From an archaeon (GTDB lineage: Archaea; Asgardarchaeota; Hermodarchaeia; Hermodarchaeales; Hermodarchaeaceae): a stretch of 17,453 bases of DNA. Under the pieces are notes generated by a model. The model was given only the letters and a program-made list of their open reading frames with translations, had not been told where the DNA came from and did no database searches. The position numbers and the translations under genes are program-made. The DNA lies in contig JABXGX010000129.1 in the NCBI GenBank assembly GCA_016550405.1, forward strand, positions 1-17,453, in the 5' to 3' direction. Below, in pieces: positions 1 to 7,650 of the stretch (position 1 is its first letter; every line of letters starts with the position of its first letter).

Positions 1-299
1 TCGGCAACCAAGTCTTCGAAGAATGGGCGCACAAATATCCATCTTTTGATGAATTAAGTCACCAGATCCAAACCAATTTCATCATGGGAGGACACAAGAT
101 CTTTTACATGGCCCAAGGTGCAAACCGGGTACATCAATATCTGATTTCTAATCTTGATCCCAAAGAGTTGGAACAGTTTTATTATGTTACTCCCTTCAAT
201 TCAGTCGAAAAAGCCCTAGAAGCTGCCTTAGAGCAAGTAGGCAACGATTCTACTGTCTGGGCAATGCCACATGGGACTGATGTTTTGCCTTCAATTTAG
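1..299 (+). CDS. LarA-family (nickel-dependent lactate racemase-like) protein, C-terminal fragment
   Basis: An open frame enters from the left edge (first full codon at base 3) and stops at 299, so only about the last 98 residues are present. The segment GGHKIFYMA, then a short strand with YLIS, a helix SVEKALEAALEQVG, and the ending WAMPHGTDVLP match the C-terminal pattern of LarA/DUF2088 proteins (GGHKAY...; EEALE; VMPHGGDTLP). LarA enzymes racemise 2-hydroxyacids using a nickel-pincer cofactor. The catalytic His/Lys region lies upstream of the window, so substrate and activity cannot be judged. The gene converges on the M50 protease gene with a 31-base gap. The family call rests on recognition of the C-terminal motif alone. 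Confidence 0.7.
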   Translation, partial: GNQVFEEWAHKYPSFDELSHQIQTNFIMGGHKIFYMAQGANRVHQYLISNLDPKELEQFYYVTPFNSVEKALEAALEQVGNDSTVWAMPHGTDVLPSI

Positions 300-330
300 T
301 TAAGGGATTCTTACCTGTCATCAATCGAAC

Positions 331-1557
331 TCAAGGAAATGGGAATAGAAACCCCATGGTTAGCGGGGGGAGAAGGAGGATTACCATAACATAAGAGAGC
401 GGTCCCACAATTTTTCTCCAAGTGCTAATCGGAGATACGTCGTCGATTGGTCCTGGGTGTCTTCCGGCAAATAGAAAGAAGGCGATCATTGCCATAAACC
501 AATAACCAAAGATAAACAGAACAAAGATGCCAACAAAGGAAACTAACCGGTGGTATCGGCTGCCAACGAGGGCTCGTGAAACATGCCCTCCGTCAAGCTG
601 ACCGATCGGGAAGTAGTTGAGAGCAGTTATGAGAAAACCGACCCATCCTGCAAACGCAACGGGATGCATATACGCCGTATATCCTGAGGGAATTCCAAAG
701 GTGATTATCGCCCAAATCCAATCAAAGAGAAGTGGTGTAGGAAGTCCGCTGGGAGCAAGTCCGATGGATTGCAGCCAAAACATTAAGTCAGTTAATTCAG
801 TTGGACTAAGAATGGGGCTTATTGATAGCCCAATCACAACAACGACGACTGAAACGAGAAAACCAACGACAGGTCCACTAATCCCCAGATCAAAAAGGCT
901 ATCTCGCGTTGGTGGAGGCGATCGTTGAACAATGAGTGCACCAAAAGTTCCATAATAAAAACCTGGGATGAAGTAAGGCAGTGAAGCTTCAATTCTATGA
1001 TAGCGACTTGCCCCTACATGTCCAAATTCATGAAGACCGATTATTGCAAGGAGAGCAACTGTATACGCCATTGTTACAATAAACGGATCATAGGGAACGC
1101 CGAGAATATTGACGTAAATATACACAAGTGCGGGACTAGTAGCAAAGAACCAACCTGCAAAAAGAACAGTAATGACTGTAGCAACAAAGAGGATGATATT
1201 CATTGTATAGTTACTGGCTCGTCGTGGCGGAGGAGCAGGAATAAGTTTGATGACGGTGCTTTTTTCACCGGTTCCAGCAAAAAGCTCAACGTGACGTATC
1301 ACAGCTAAAAGATTGTGGGGTTTAAGACGTTTCGATAGGCGATTTGATCGCTCTTTCATTTTCGAGTCAACTTCGACGACAAAAATTGGGAGATTATCAT
1401 GAGCATCGATGTATGCGTAGTTGACAACGAATTCTTCTTTGACGATATCTCTTAACTTCAGAAGATAGGTATCGGGTATGAAAGTGTCTCCGCCTGAAAA
1501 TGCAGTAGTGTTTTCCATATTTGGATCTTCATCAGGTGGAGTTTCTTCATTCGACAA
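331..1557 (-). CDS. M50-family (site-2-protease-like) membrane zinc metalloprotease
   Basis: A 408-residue polytopic protein. Residues about 28-110 form a soluble N-terminal domain of the kind found in archaeal and chloroplast EGY-like M50 proteins (LRDIV..EF, then VEVDSKMKERSNRL). The catalytic zinc motif HEFGH is at 176-180 and the third-ligand motif in LNYFPIGQLDGGH at 313-325 (Asp322). PYFIPGF and GTFGALIVQRSPPPTRDSLFDLGISGP, typical of this subfamily, lie between them (194-229). There are roughly seven hydrophobic segments, at about 119-140, 160-177, 225-248, 280-290, 298-316, 337-362 and 385-405. The family cleaves transmembrane substrates inside the bilayer; the substrate here is unknown. 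The ATG start is at 1557, and the gene is divergent from the acetyltransferase at 1674. All catalytic residues expected for activity are visible. Confidence 0.9.
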   Translation of the reverse strand: MSNEETPPDEDPNMENTTAFSGGDTFIPDTYLLKLRDIVKEEFVVNYAYIDAHDNLPIFVVEVDSKMKERSNRLSKRLKPHNLLAVIRHVELFAGTGEKSTVIKLIPAPPPRRASNYTMNIILFVATVITVLFAGWFFATSPALVYIYVNILGVPYDPFIVTMAYTVALLAIIGLHEFGHVGASRYHRIEASLPYFIPGFYYGTFGALIVQRSPPPTRDSLFDLGISGPVVGFLVSVVVVVIGLSISPILSPTELTDLMFWLQSIGLAPSGLPTPLLFDWIWAIITFGIPSGYTAYMHPVAFAGWVGFLITALNYFPIGQLDGGHVSRALVGSRYHRLVSFVGIFVLFIFGYWFMAMIAFFLFAGRHPGPIDDVSPISTWRKIVGPLSYVMVILLLPPLTMGFLFPFP

Positions 1558-1673
1558 AGGCAGTCACCGCACAACTCTAGGCACGCCTGACAGTTAAGGC
1601 ACAAAAAGTTTTCCAAATAGTCAGACGGTTACTTTTTAATGAGGCATGGTAAGGACTCTACTAGCTGATTGCA

Positions 1674-2159
1674 TTGACTGAGCTCCAAGGCATTGTTGTT
1701 CGAAAGGCAGAACCGACCGATATCCCAGCGATAATGAGGATTAACCTTGACACTCTGCCAGAAAATTATCCTGAGTACTTCTTTCGCCAAATTCAAGAAC
1801 GATACGCTGAAGCATTTTTTGTTGCAGTAAAAGAAGGGAAAGTAATTGGCTATATTATGTGCCGAATGGAGGGGGGCATTTCGCATTTTGGATTACGGTG
1901 GGTTCGTCGAGGGCACATCGTGAGCGTTGCTGTTTTACAAGAATATCGTCGACAAAATATTGCATCGGAGCTTATAACACAGTCTATGAAAGCTTTAGAG
2001 ATGGTATATGCGGCCAAGGAAGTTATTCTTGAAGTACGGATTTCAAACCAAGCAGCGGTGAAGCTTTACGATAAATTGAGGTTCAAACGGATTCGCACTT
2101 TGCGGACATATTATCGAAATGGTGAAGACGCCCAGCTGATGGCAATAAAACTTCGCTAG
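1674..2159 (+). CDS. rimI: GNAT-family N-terminal acetyltransferase, archaeal Ard1/RimI type
   Basis: This 161-residue protein aligns by eye along its length with archaeal Ard1/RimI enzymes, which acetylate protein N-termini. Markers are RKAEPTDIPAIMRIN near the N-terminus, TLPENYPEYFF (28-37), the AFFVAV..GKVIGYIMCR strands (48-64), GHIVSVAV (80-87) and the late EVRISNQAAVKLYDKLRFK element. The acetyl-CoA pyrophosphate loop, normally R-R-x-G-I-A/G, reads R92 R93 Q94 N95 I96 A97, so the usual glycine is Asn. The start is TTG at 1674. The frame is closed by TAG at 1662, and the only other possible starts are rarer (CTG 1665, ATT 1668). A T/A-rich element at about 1632-1640 could be its TATA box, giving a very short leader. 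Confidence 0.85.
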   Translation: MTELQGIVVRKAEPTDIPAIMRINLDTLPENYPEYFFRQIQERYAEAFFVAVKEGKVIGYIMCRMEGGISHFGLRWVRRGHIVSVAVLQEYRRQNIASELITQSMKALEMVYAAKEVILEVRISNQAAVKLYDKLRFKRIRTLRTYYRNGEDAQLMAIKLR

Positions 2160-2241
2160 CGCCGGATTTATGAACCATTGGACGAATTGTCTATGTTCTG
2201 AAGATTAAAGATGATATGCTCGAAACTGGGTGGTTGATGTT

Positions 2242-3759
2242 ATGAAGTTGAAGGTTCAGATTTTAGATATTGACACTGGTGGCGTACATAAAATATTACT
2301 CAATCCCATTGAAATAAACCATTTAGCAATGTTTGTGGGAGAACGCGTTCTCCTTAAGTTTCGTAAAAAAGAGACCGTGGCAATTGCGGACTCCACATCC
2401 TTAATTGAACCAGGAAAAGTAGGAGTATTGAATGAGGTTCAACGTGAGCTCAATGTCAATGAAGGGGACCTCATCGATGTTTCAAGTGATGTTAAACCTA
2501 CATCCATAAGAGCAATTCGAAAGAAGATGGACGGAGTAACATTAAATCAAGATGAAATCGAAGCTATTGTAGCCGATTTAGTCACAGGTCGGTTAGCAGA
2601 CATCGACATCGCTGCCTTTCTAGTTTCCGAACAAATCCGAGGATTAACTCTTGAAGAAACTGTTCATCTCACCAGGTCTATAGCTCAAGAAGGAGAGCAA
2701 CTAGATCTTGGTGTCAACGTTTTTGATAAACACAGTATCGGTGGAGTTCCGGGAAACAAAGTTTCGCTAGTTATTGTACCAATCGTAGCAGCAGCAGGAC
2801 TCCTAATCCCAAAGACAAGTAGCCGGGCAATAACAAGCCCGAGTGGAACGGCTGATACAATGGAAGTACTTGCTGACGTTGAATTTAATTCAGAAGAGTT
2901 GCAAGAAATTGTAAACGAAGTCAATGCGGCTATTGTGTGGGGTGGCTCGCTAAACCTTGCCCCTGCAGATGACATCTTCATTCAAATTGAACATCCATTA
3001 CAAATCGATCCTCGACCCCAAATGATTGCCTCTATTATGGCGAAAAAACTCTCAACTGGAATTCAATACCTAGTATTAGATATCCCAACAGGCGACGGAT
3101 GCAAAGTCAACACCATGGAGGAAGCTCGAAAATTAAGTCACGATTTTATTACCGTTGGCAATGAACTGGGAATTAATGTTCACTGCGCCATGACCTATGG
3201 TAGCCAACCTGTAGGGCATGCCATCGGTCCAGCACTCGAAGCCAAGGAAGCATTAGAAACTCTCATGGGAAAAGGTCCAACAAGTCTTATCGAAAAATCA
3301 ACAGGCCTCGCAGGAATTCTTCTTGAAATGGGTGGACTCGCAGCACGAGGAGCTGGACGTAAATTAGCAAAAGAGATTCTGAGCAAAGGAAAAGCCTTGG
3401 AGAAGATGAGAGAGATCATCAAGGCTCAAAACGGAAAATCAACCATCACACCTCAAGAGATACCCGTGGGAACCCACACCTATGATTTACACGCGCCAAC
3501 GGATGGCTACGTTGCCACACTACAAAATCGAGCCTTAGTTCGTATTGCTCGAGCAGCAGGAACCCCCAAAATACAAGGTGCGGGACTTTACTTACATGCT
3601 AAGATTGGTTCCCGTGTGAAAGAGGGAGATTCCGTGGTAACTATTTATGCAGAAAGCGAAGCAAAACTAAGTGATGCGATTGACGTTGCCAAAAGCTTAA
3701 TGCCTTTTACTGTAGAAGGAATGCTCCTCCATACAATGACAGAGACAGAAGAATTCTAA
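2242..3759 (+). CDS. deoA: AMP phosphorylase (archaeal thymidine-phosphorylase family)
   Basis: The protein is 505 residues from the ATG at 2242. I prefer that start to the in-frame GTG at 2230 because GGGTGG (2228-2233) sits 8 bases upstream as a Shine-Dalgarno and the family begins MK-KV-ILD. An archaeal N-terminal domain of about 85 residues precedes the nucleoside phosphorylase fold. The core has KHSIGGVPGNKVSL (163-176, phosphate loop) and KTSSRAITSPSGTADTMEVL (191-210). The C-terminal domain is the expected small alpha/beta unit (TYDLHAPTDGYV). The enzyme converts a nucleoside 5'-monophosphate (AMP, CMP, UMP) plus phosphate to ribose-1,5-bisphosphate plus base. In archaea this feeds R15P isomerase and form III RuBisCO for nucleotide salvage into glycolysis. 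Neither partner gene is in this window. The next gene starts 16 bases after its stop. Confidence 0.93.
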   Translation: MKLKVQILDIDTGGVHKILLNPIEINHLAMFVGERVLLKFRKKETVAIADSTSLIEPGKVGVLNEVQRELNVNEGDLIDVSSDVKPTSIRAIRKKMDGVTLNQDEIEAIVADLVTGRLADIDIAAFLVSEQIRGLTLEETVHLTRSIAQEGEQLDLGVNVFDKHSIGGVPGNKVSLVIVPIVAAAGLLIPKTSSRAITSPSGTADTMEVLADVEFNSEELQEIVNEVNAAIVWGGSLNLAPADDIFIQIEHPLQIDPRPQMIASIMAKKLSTGIQYLVLDIPTGDGCKVNTMEEARKLSHDFITVGNELGINVHCAMTYGSQPVGHAIGPALEAKEALETLMGKGPTSLIEKSTGLAGILLEMGGLAARGAGRKLAKEILSKGKALEKMREIIKAQNGKSTITPQEIPVGTHTYDLHAPTDGYVATLQNRALVRIARAAGTPKIQGAGLYLHAKIGSRVKEGDSVVTIYAESEAKLSDAIDVAKSLMPFTVEGMLLHTMTETEEF

Positions 3760-3775
3760 TAATGAGCTGGTTCAG

Positions 3776-4960
3776 TTGACTTCATACGATGCTAACAACA
3801 TCAAAGACTCGCGTATTTTATCCAGTGAACCAGCAATTCACAAAACATTTCATATCTCACTACGAGAAGCAGTCGCAGCTTTGATCATTTTCGTTTTCTA
3901 CCTGCTTTCACTCTTTGTTTTCCAAAACATATTGTTATTAATTATTGGAACAATGGCATTTGCAATATGGTTAACATTTCGCGCTTCGCATTTCGCCATT
4001 GAAGGATTGGAATCGTTAGGGGCCATCGCTGGATTAAGCGCATATTTTATTGGAGCCCTCTCATCCCTTGCTTCAAACACACCTGAAGCAGTTGTGAGTG
4101 CACTGACCGCTTGGCGCGGGTACACCTTAGGAAATCCCGAGTTGGTGGAAATAGCTGTTTTAAGCGTCATTATGGCGGCAGGATTTAATATTCTGCTATT
4201 AGGAATTGTTGTTGTCCTTTCAACACGCAAAACACGAGAAGTAGAAGTTCCAAGTGAAGTCGTTAAGGATGATGCGGATTTAATACGATGGACCATTGTG
4301 GTTATGGTTCTTCTCGTGGCATTTAGCATCTTCTTTTATATGGATTTCCTTATTCATGGTTTAACGCCTGGAATAATTCCTCTGCCTCCAGTTCTTGGAT
4401 TTTTAATGGTGCTCTCATATGTTTTTTATGCGATCTATAGTGTCAAAAAACCCTCAAGAAAGGATAAACTAATTCCTAAAGCGCGCCACTCTAAAAGGAA
4501 TTCTGCAGCGTTTGCGATTATCGGGTTTGTGGGGATATTCATTGCTGGGTATCTCTTGACGGGAGCAATTGAACTAACATTTGATTTTGTACCTTGGACA
4601 GGTTTAGGTATAATTGGATCTCAGCGTATTGCTTTTATGGCGTTAATGATTGGAGCTGTGGGTGCACTTCCTGAACATGGCATTGCTGTGATTGCTGCTA
4701 CTAAAGGTAAGGCGGATATCGCTATTGGTAATACATTAGGTGGAACAACCCAAGTCTTGCTTCTCATTGTAGGTGGTGTGGCCATGTTTCTGCCCCTTCC
4801 GCTGGACGCGGCAGTTCTTCTCCAGTTTACCACGGCAGCAGGATCATTATGGTTCTTAAAACGTGCCTTAACTGATGATAAGAAGGTAGACATCTTCGAG
4901 GGAGCTATGGTCTTGTTGATGCAGGCCTTCGTCTTCATCCTCGCGTTGTTGCCCATTTAA
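3776..4960 (+). CDS. CaCA-superfamily cation (sodium/calcium-type) exchanger
   Basis: A 394-residue membrane protein with about ten hydrophobic segments and the two inverted alpha repeats of cation/Ca2+ antiporters. Alpha-1 is at about 85-145, with SNTPEAVVSA at 100-109 carrying the conserved Pro-Glu, and FNILLLG near 137-143. Alpha-2 is at about 283-335, with GALPEHGIAVIAATKG and GNTLGGTTQVLLLI. The family exchanges Na+ or H+ for Ca2+ or related cations across the cytoplasmic membrane; ion specificity cannot be read here. The central soluble loop (about residues 150-175 and 222-240) is short and charged. The start is TTG at 3776, because the nearby ATG at 3762 is in another frame and stops at once. 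The gene lies 16 bases after deoA and is probably co-transcribed with it, although the functions have no obvious link. Confidence 0.85.
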   Translation: MTSYDANNIKDSRILSSEPAIHKTFHISLREAVAALIIFVFYLLSLFVFQNILLLIIGTMAFAIWLTFRASHFAIEGLESLGAIAGLSAYFIGALSSLASNTPEAVVSALTAWRGYTLGNPELVEIAVLSVIMAAGFNILLLGIVVVLSTRKTREVEVPSEVVKDDADLIRWTIVVMVLLVAFSIFFYMDFLIHGLTPGIIPLPPVLGFLMVLSYVFYAIYSVKKPSRKDKLIPKARHSKRNSAAFAIIGFVGIFIAGYLLTGAIELTFDFVPWTGLGIIGSQRIAFMALMIGAVGALPEHGIAVIAATKGKADIAIGNTLGGTTQVLLLIVGGVAMFLPLPLDAAVLLQFTTAAGSLWFLKRALTDDKKVDIFEGAMVLLMQAFVFILALLPI

Positions 4961-5002
4961 GATAACCGCAGAATCGTATCCAGACCTGTTTAGCTTAACA
5001 AA

Positions 5003-5036
5003 CTCTTTTAGGTAACCAAAAGAGGGTCTAAAATTA
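5003..5036 (+). promoter_or_regulatory. Hyphenated dyad next to an A/T-rich TATA-like element
   Basis: CTCTTTT (5003-5009) and AAAAGAG (5018-5024) are exact reverse complements separated by aGGTaACC, whose GGT/ACC continues the symmetry. A TATA-like TCTAAAATTA follows (5028-5036), about 30 bases before the TTG at 5066. No T-run follows the dyad, so a terminator is less likely than an operator or upstream promoter element for the 5066-7304 operon. The promoter reading is inferred from position only. Confidence 0.4.
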
Positions 5037-5065
5037 GTTCTGAGTAATGAACTGGCGGGAATGCC

Positions 5066-5779
5066 TTGTCTTTTGAAAGCATGGAAGGAGAAATGATTCA
5101 AATGCCAGCCACAATCCTAACCCAGTTAGGATTAGTAGCACCTTCAGTGCTGGCACCAAGCATCAAGTTATCAAACTTCATTCCAACAGAACGAGTGGTC
5201 TTAGTAAATCTTGATAACTTCGGATTACTCGAAGTTGTATTGCATAAACCGCAATTCCTACTCAAAGAAGCGCGCGTACTCTTGACCTTAGAGACGAAGA
5301 ATGGATTTGCCACAAATGTAATCCATGAACTAATCCATGGAAATCAGGCCGATGGATTCAATCTATTTTCCTTTCTCATTCATCAAGGAAAAACAGCTGT
5401 TCTAATAGATCGAGAAAACCAGCGAGAAAGCGCGGGACAAGCAACCTTCCATACTGCTGATACTGATATGCGTACTTATATTGAAACAGCAAAACTACTC
5501 AATCGGTCAGATTTCCTCTATATCCATTTCCTCGACTTTGATACGCTTTATAAAGACCATACTAGCCGACCACCGTTAGAGTTAGCTCAGAAACTACTTC
5601 ACCGCACAGATCGTTGGCTTCTCGGATTTTACAAACAGGCTCGAGCCAATACACTTTTTCTTATCCTCGGTAATCAGGGACAACGTGATTATGGTTTGAA
5701 ATACGAAGGTAAATACCAGGATTGGGCAGCTGCAAATGTGCCTATCTGCCTCGTTATTTACAAACCTACCGGAGAATAA
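5066..5779 (+). CDS. Alkaline-phosphatase-superfamily-like protein, apparently degenerate
   Basis: A 237-residue soluble protein without a confident family name. Its layout resembles small type I phosphodiesterase/alkaline phosphatase folds: RVVLVNLDNFG at 43-53 (in place of the first metal-Asp strand, lDglG), KTAVLIDREN (109-118), FLYIHFLDFDTLYKDH (150-165, like the LPDxDxxxH metal site), a helix with HRTDRWLLGF, and NTLFLILGNQG (195-205) where active members have DHG. The DHG-to-NQG change and a shorter length than active enzymes suggest lost metal binding and a binding or scaffolding role. The TTG start at 5066 has GGCGGGA 6 bases upstream; ATGs at 5081, 5093 and 5102 are in frame, and 5102 is also plausible. 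The membrane protein at 5784 starts 4 bases after its stop, so the two are probably co-translated. Confidence 0.5.
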   Translation: MSFESMEGEMIQMPATILTQLGLVAPSVLAPSIKLSNFIPTERVVLVNLDNFGLLEVVLHKPQFLLKEARVLLTLETKNGFATNVIHELIHGNQADGFNLFSFLIHQGKTAVLIDRENQRESAGQATFHTADTDMRTYIETAKLLNRSDFLYIHFLDFDTLYKDHTSRPPLELAQKLLHRTDRWLLGFYKQARANTLFLILGNQGQRDYGLKYEGKYQDWAAANVPICLVIYKPTGE

Positions 5780-5783
5780 GAAA

Positions 5784-6146
5784 ATGACCAATCCAATTGA
5801 ATTCGAGAACGAAACCGAAGAAGAACCACGCGAACCTCTCGATCAGCTCGCAACGATTCTATTTCTTGTATTTGGCGGAGCTTTAGGGTATTTACTCATT
5901 AGCTACAGTTATGGATTATACCCGTTTATCGTTGTGGACCCGATTCAATCACTTCTTCCCACTTGGGATGCGGTGATTACATTCATTGCGCTGCTTATCA
6001 TCATGTTTGCAGGCTTGATTGGTGGGATGGTTCGAATGCGATATTCGATTTACCTAGTTGGAGCAGTCAGTCTGATTGCCATTTTTGTGGTTCTGTTTTA
6101 CGCTATGTTGGCTGTAAGTCAACTAGTAGGTCCTTTGCCTCCATAA
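5784..6146 (+). CDS. Small three-TM membrane protein upstream of Get3
   Basis: I do not recognise the family. The 120-residue product has an acidic N-terminus of about 20 residues (FENETEEEPREP) followed by three hydrophobic helices at about 25-45, 62-81 and 86-112, with a short basic RMR loop between helices 2 and 3. The ATG at 5784 is preceded by GGAGA with good spacing; the longer in-frame extension would lie within the upstream gene and is unlikely. It begins 4 bases after the phosphatase-like gene and ends 64 bases before get3. Three TMs beside a Get3 recall the membrane receptors of the GET pathway, but it lacks the Get1 coiled coil and the basic Get2 N-terminus, so a receptor role is speculation. 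Confidence 0.75.
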   Translation: MTNPIEFENETEEEPREPLDQLATILFLVFGGALGYLLISYSYGLYPFIVVDPIQSLLPTWDAVITFIALLIIMFAGLIGGMVRMRYSIYLVGAVSLIAIFVVLFYAMLAVSQLVGPLPP

Positions 6147-6210
6147 CTAGGACAAGATAAGCCTAAAAGCAAGTTCTTCATTTGATTCATGTGATCGGAG
6201 CTATGCCTTC

Positions 6211-7200
6211 ATGACTCTTGCTGATTTGCTTGATAAAGAGACTCTTCGATTTCTCCTCTTCGGTGGAAAAGGGGGGGTAGGAAAAACCAGCAATGCGGCT
6301 GCATCAGCACTTTGGGCTGCAAGACATGGGCGAGAAACACTCGTCCTGAGTACAGATCCAGCCCATAGTCTGGGAGATTGCTTTGCTCAAGACATTAGTG
6401 GAGGCGAGGTCATCCCCATTAAAGGTGTGAAGAATCTCTATGGGTTAGAAATCAATCCTAAAAAAGCATATGAGCAGTATAAACAGACTGCCCAGCAATC
6501 TAGCACTGATGAAATGGAGGCGATGGGAGGGATGATGGGTCTCGAAGATTTCGCGGATATGTCCGCTCCGGGATCTGACGAAACCCTTGCCTTTGCAAAA
6601 GTATTGGAGTTCATTCACGAATGTGAATATGATTTAGTTGTTTTTGATACAGCTCCAACCGGTCATACCCTTCGTCTCTTAGGACTTCCAGAAATGCTCG
6701 ATAGCTTCTTTGGTAAACTCATCAAATTTCGAATGCGGTTCAGTAGTATGTTCAGCCGATTGAAGGCTGTCTTTGGGAGAGGAGATCCCACTGAAGAAGA
6801 AAATTCGATGGAGAATCTTGAGAAGCTTAAAGCGTCTATTAACGAAGCGCGCGTTGAATTGACTGATCCAACCAAAACAAGCTTCGTCATTGTCATGATT
6901 CCTGAAGCCATGGCAGTATCCGAAACAGAACGTCTTCTCCAAACCCTCTACGAATATGAGATTCCAAGTAGTCATATCATTGTGAACATGATTTTTCCTG
7001 ATATTCCCGAATGTAATTTTTGCAAAGCTCGAAAAAACATGCAAAACCGATATCTTACTCAAATCCATGACATCTATGACGATTTTTCAATCACTGAAGT
7101 TCCATTGTTCGATGATGAGATTCAAGGAATCCCTGCCTTAACCCAACTATCGAATTTATTAGCAACGGGATTACTTCCGGAAAAGGGTGAAAAAGAATGA
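6211..7200 (+). CDS. get3: Get3/ArsA-family ATPase (TRC40 type)
   Basis: The protein is 329 residues, a single-ATPase-domain length typical of Get3 rather than the duplicated bacterial ArsA. It has the deviant Walker A GGKGGVGKT (18-26), switch I DPAHSLGD (49-56), switch II DTAPTGH (146-152), and the Get3 zinc-dimer pair C268-x-x-C271 within ECNFCKARKNMQ. Methionine-rich helices at about 101-118 and 160-190 fall where Get3 forms the hydrophobic groove that holds tail-anchored membrane segments. Known Get3 proteins shuttle tail-anchored proteins to the membrane, and the CxxC and groove support that over arsenite pumping; no arsB-like gene is near. The ATG has CGGAG 10 bases upstream. The stop codon overlaps the start of a membrane microprotein (ATGA at 7197-7200). 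Confidence 0.92.
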   Translation: MTLADLLDKETLRFLLFGGKGGVGKTSNAAASALWAARHGRETLVLSTDPAHSLGDCFAQDISGGEVIPIKGVKNLYGLEINPKKAYEQYKQTAQQSSTDEMEAMGGMMGLEDFADMSAPGSDETLAFAKVLEFIHECEYDLVVFDTAPTGHTLRLLGLPEMLDSFFGKLIKFRMRFSSMFSRLKAVFGRGDPTEEENSMENLEKLKASINEARVELTDPTKTSFVIVMIPEAMAVSETERLLQTLYEYEIPSSHIIVNMIFPDIPECNFCKARKNMQNRYLTQIHDIYDDFSITEVPLFDDEIQGIPALTQLSNLLATGLLPEKGEKE

Positions 7201-7304
7201 GAAAGAAACAACAGAATCTACTTGTCGCAATTATCTTAATGATTATCATCCTTGGCAGTGTGATTGTTGGCGTTCTCTTATTGAGCCTTCCCTTACTCCC
7301 ATAA
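7197..7304 (+). CDS. 35-residue single-TM microprotein overlapping the Get3 stop
   Basis: An ATG at 7197 lies in the ATGA that also holds the get3 stop, the classic arrangement for translational coupling; AAGGGTGA at 7183-7190 is a well-placed ribosome site. The predicted product begins MRKKQQ and then is almost wholly hydrophobic (residues 8-33, rich in Ile/Leu/Val), ending LPLLP before TAA at 7304. It is therefore a basic N-terminus plus one TM helix, with no soluble domain. I know no family for it. Being so short and C-terminally hydrophobic it could only be inserted after translation, which makes it a possible Get3 client, or a membrane partner or regulator of Get3. It could also be chance, but the overlap, ribosome site and clean hydrophobic composition argue for a gene. 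Confidence 0.65.
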   Translation: MRKKQQNLLVAIILMIIILGSVIVGVLLLSLPLLP

Positions 7305-7320
7305 AACTTAGCAAAGTTTA
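7304..7320 (+). terminator. Short hairpin after the Get3 operon
   Basis: AAACTT and AAGTTT are exact reverse complements around a 4-base AGCA loop just after the microprotein stop, followed by an A/T-rich ATTAA stretch that could also serve as the TATA element (about 7316-7324) for the gene at 7364. It is a weak stem, so the terminator role is tentative. Confidence 0.3.
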
Positions 7321-7363
7321 TTAAGCGATAAGAGATGCCCTCTAGCAGTTCATCTTTTTCGAG

Positions 7364-7579
7364 GTGCCCAAGATAACATTTCGATGCGCTAAATGTGGGA
7401 AAACACTTTCGTGCCCGTACTGCCAAACTCCGGTTCCCTCAATGCCACCCAGCAACAGGTGCCCCCACTGTGGAAAGCCGTTTGCCACGACCTTACCTTC
7501 CAGCAAGTGCCCATTCTGCGGAGCCCGGATTATGTATAAAGAGCGCCCCCAAATCATCAAGAAACTTACGGCAAGGTAA
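7364..7579 (+). CDS. rpoP: RNA polymerase subunit Rpo12 (RpoP) with an extra zinc-finger module
   Basis: The protein is 71 residues from a GTG start. Its last 40 residues read as Rpo12: a CxxC knuckle (C33, C36), then CPFCGARIMYKERP (49-62) and IIKKLTAR, the signature of the archaeal/eukaryotic Rpb12-type subunit, which bridges the two large subunits during polymerase assembly. Family members are usually about 45-50 residues with two CxxC pairs. This one has four (C8/C11, C17/C20, C33/C36, C49/C52), the added pair and a Pro-rich linker enlarging the N-terminus by about 25-30 residues. It lies between the Get3 operon and aIF1. Without the RIxYKxRP tail it would be only a generic zinc ribbon, so the Rpo12 call rests on that tail. 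Confidence 0.72.
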   Translation: MPKITFRCAKCGKTLSCPYCQTPVPSMPPSNRCPHCGKPFATTLPSSKCPFCGARIMYKERPQIIKKLTAR

Positions 7580-7650
7580 TCCTTGCAGCAGAGTAGCCCG
7601 TTACCGGCAGTCCTCAACTTTGAGCTTATTTCCCAAGAAACTCCGTAAGC

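Noticed and set aside
3898..4329. Minus-strand open frame of 143 codons inside the exchanger gene
   Set aside because: A shadow frame; its Thr/Ser/Ile-rich translation has no domain, while the plus-strand frame has clear CaCA motifs.
6679..7068. Minus-strand open frame of 129 codons inside get3
   Set aside because: Antisense shadow of a strongly conserved gene, with no recognisable motif or ribosome site.
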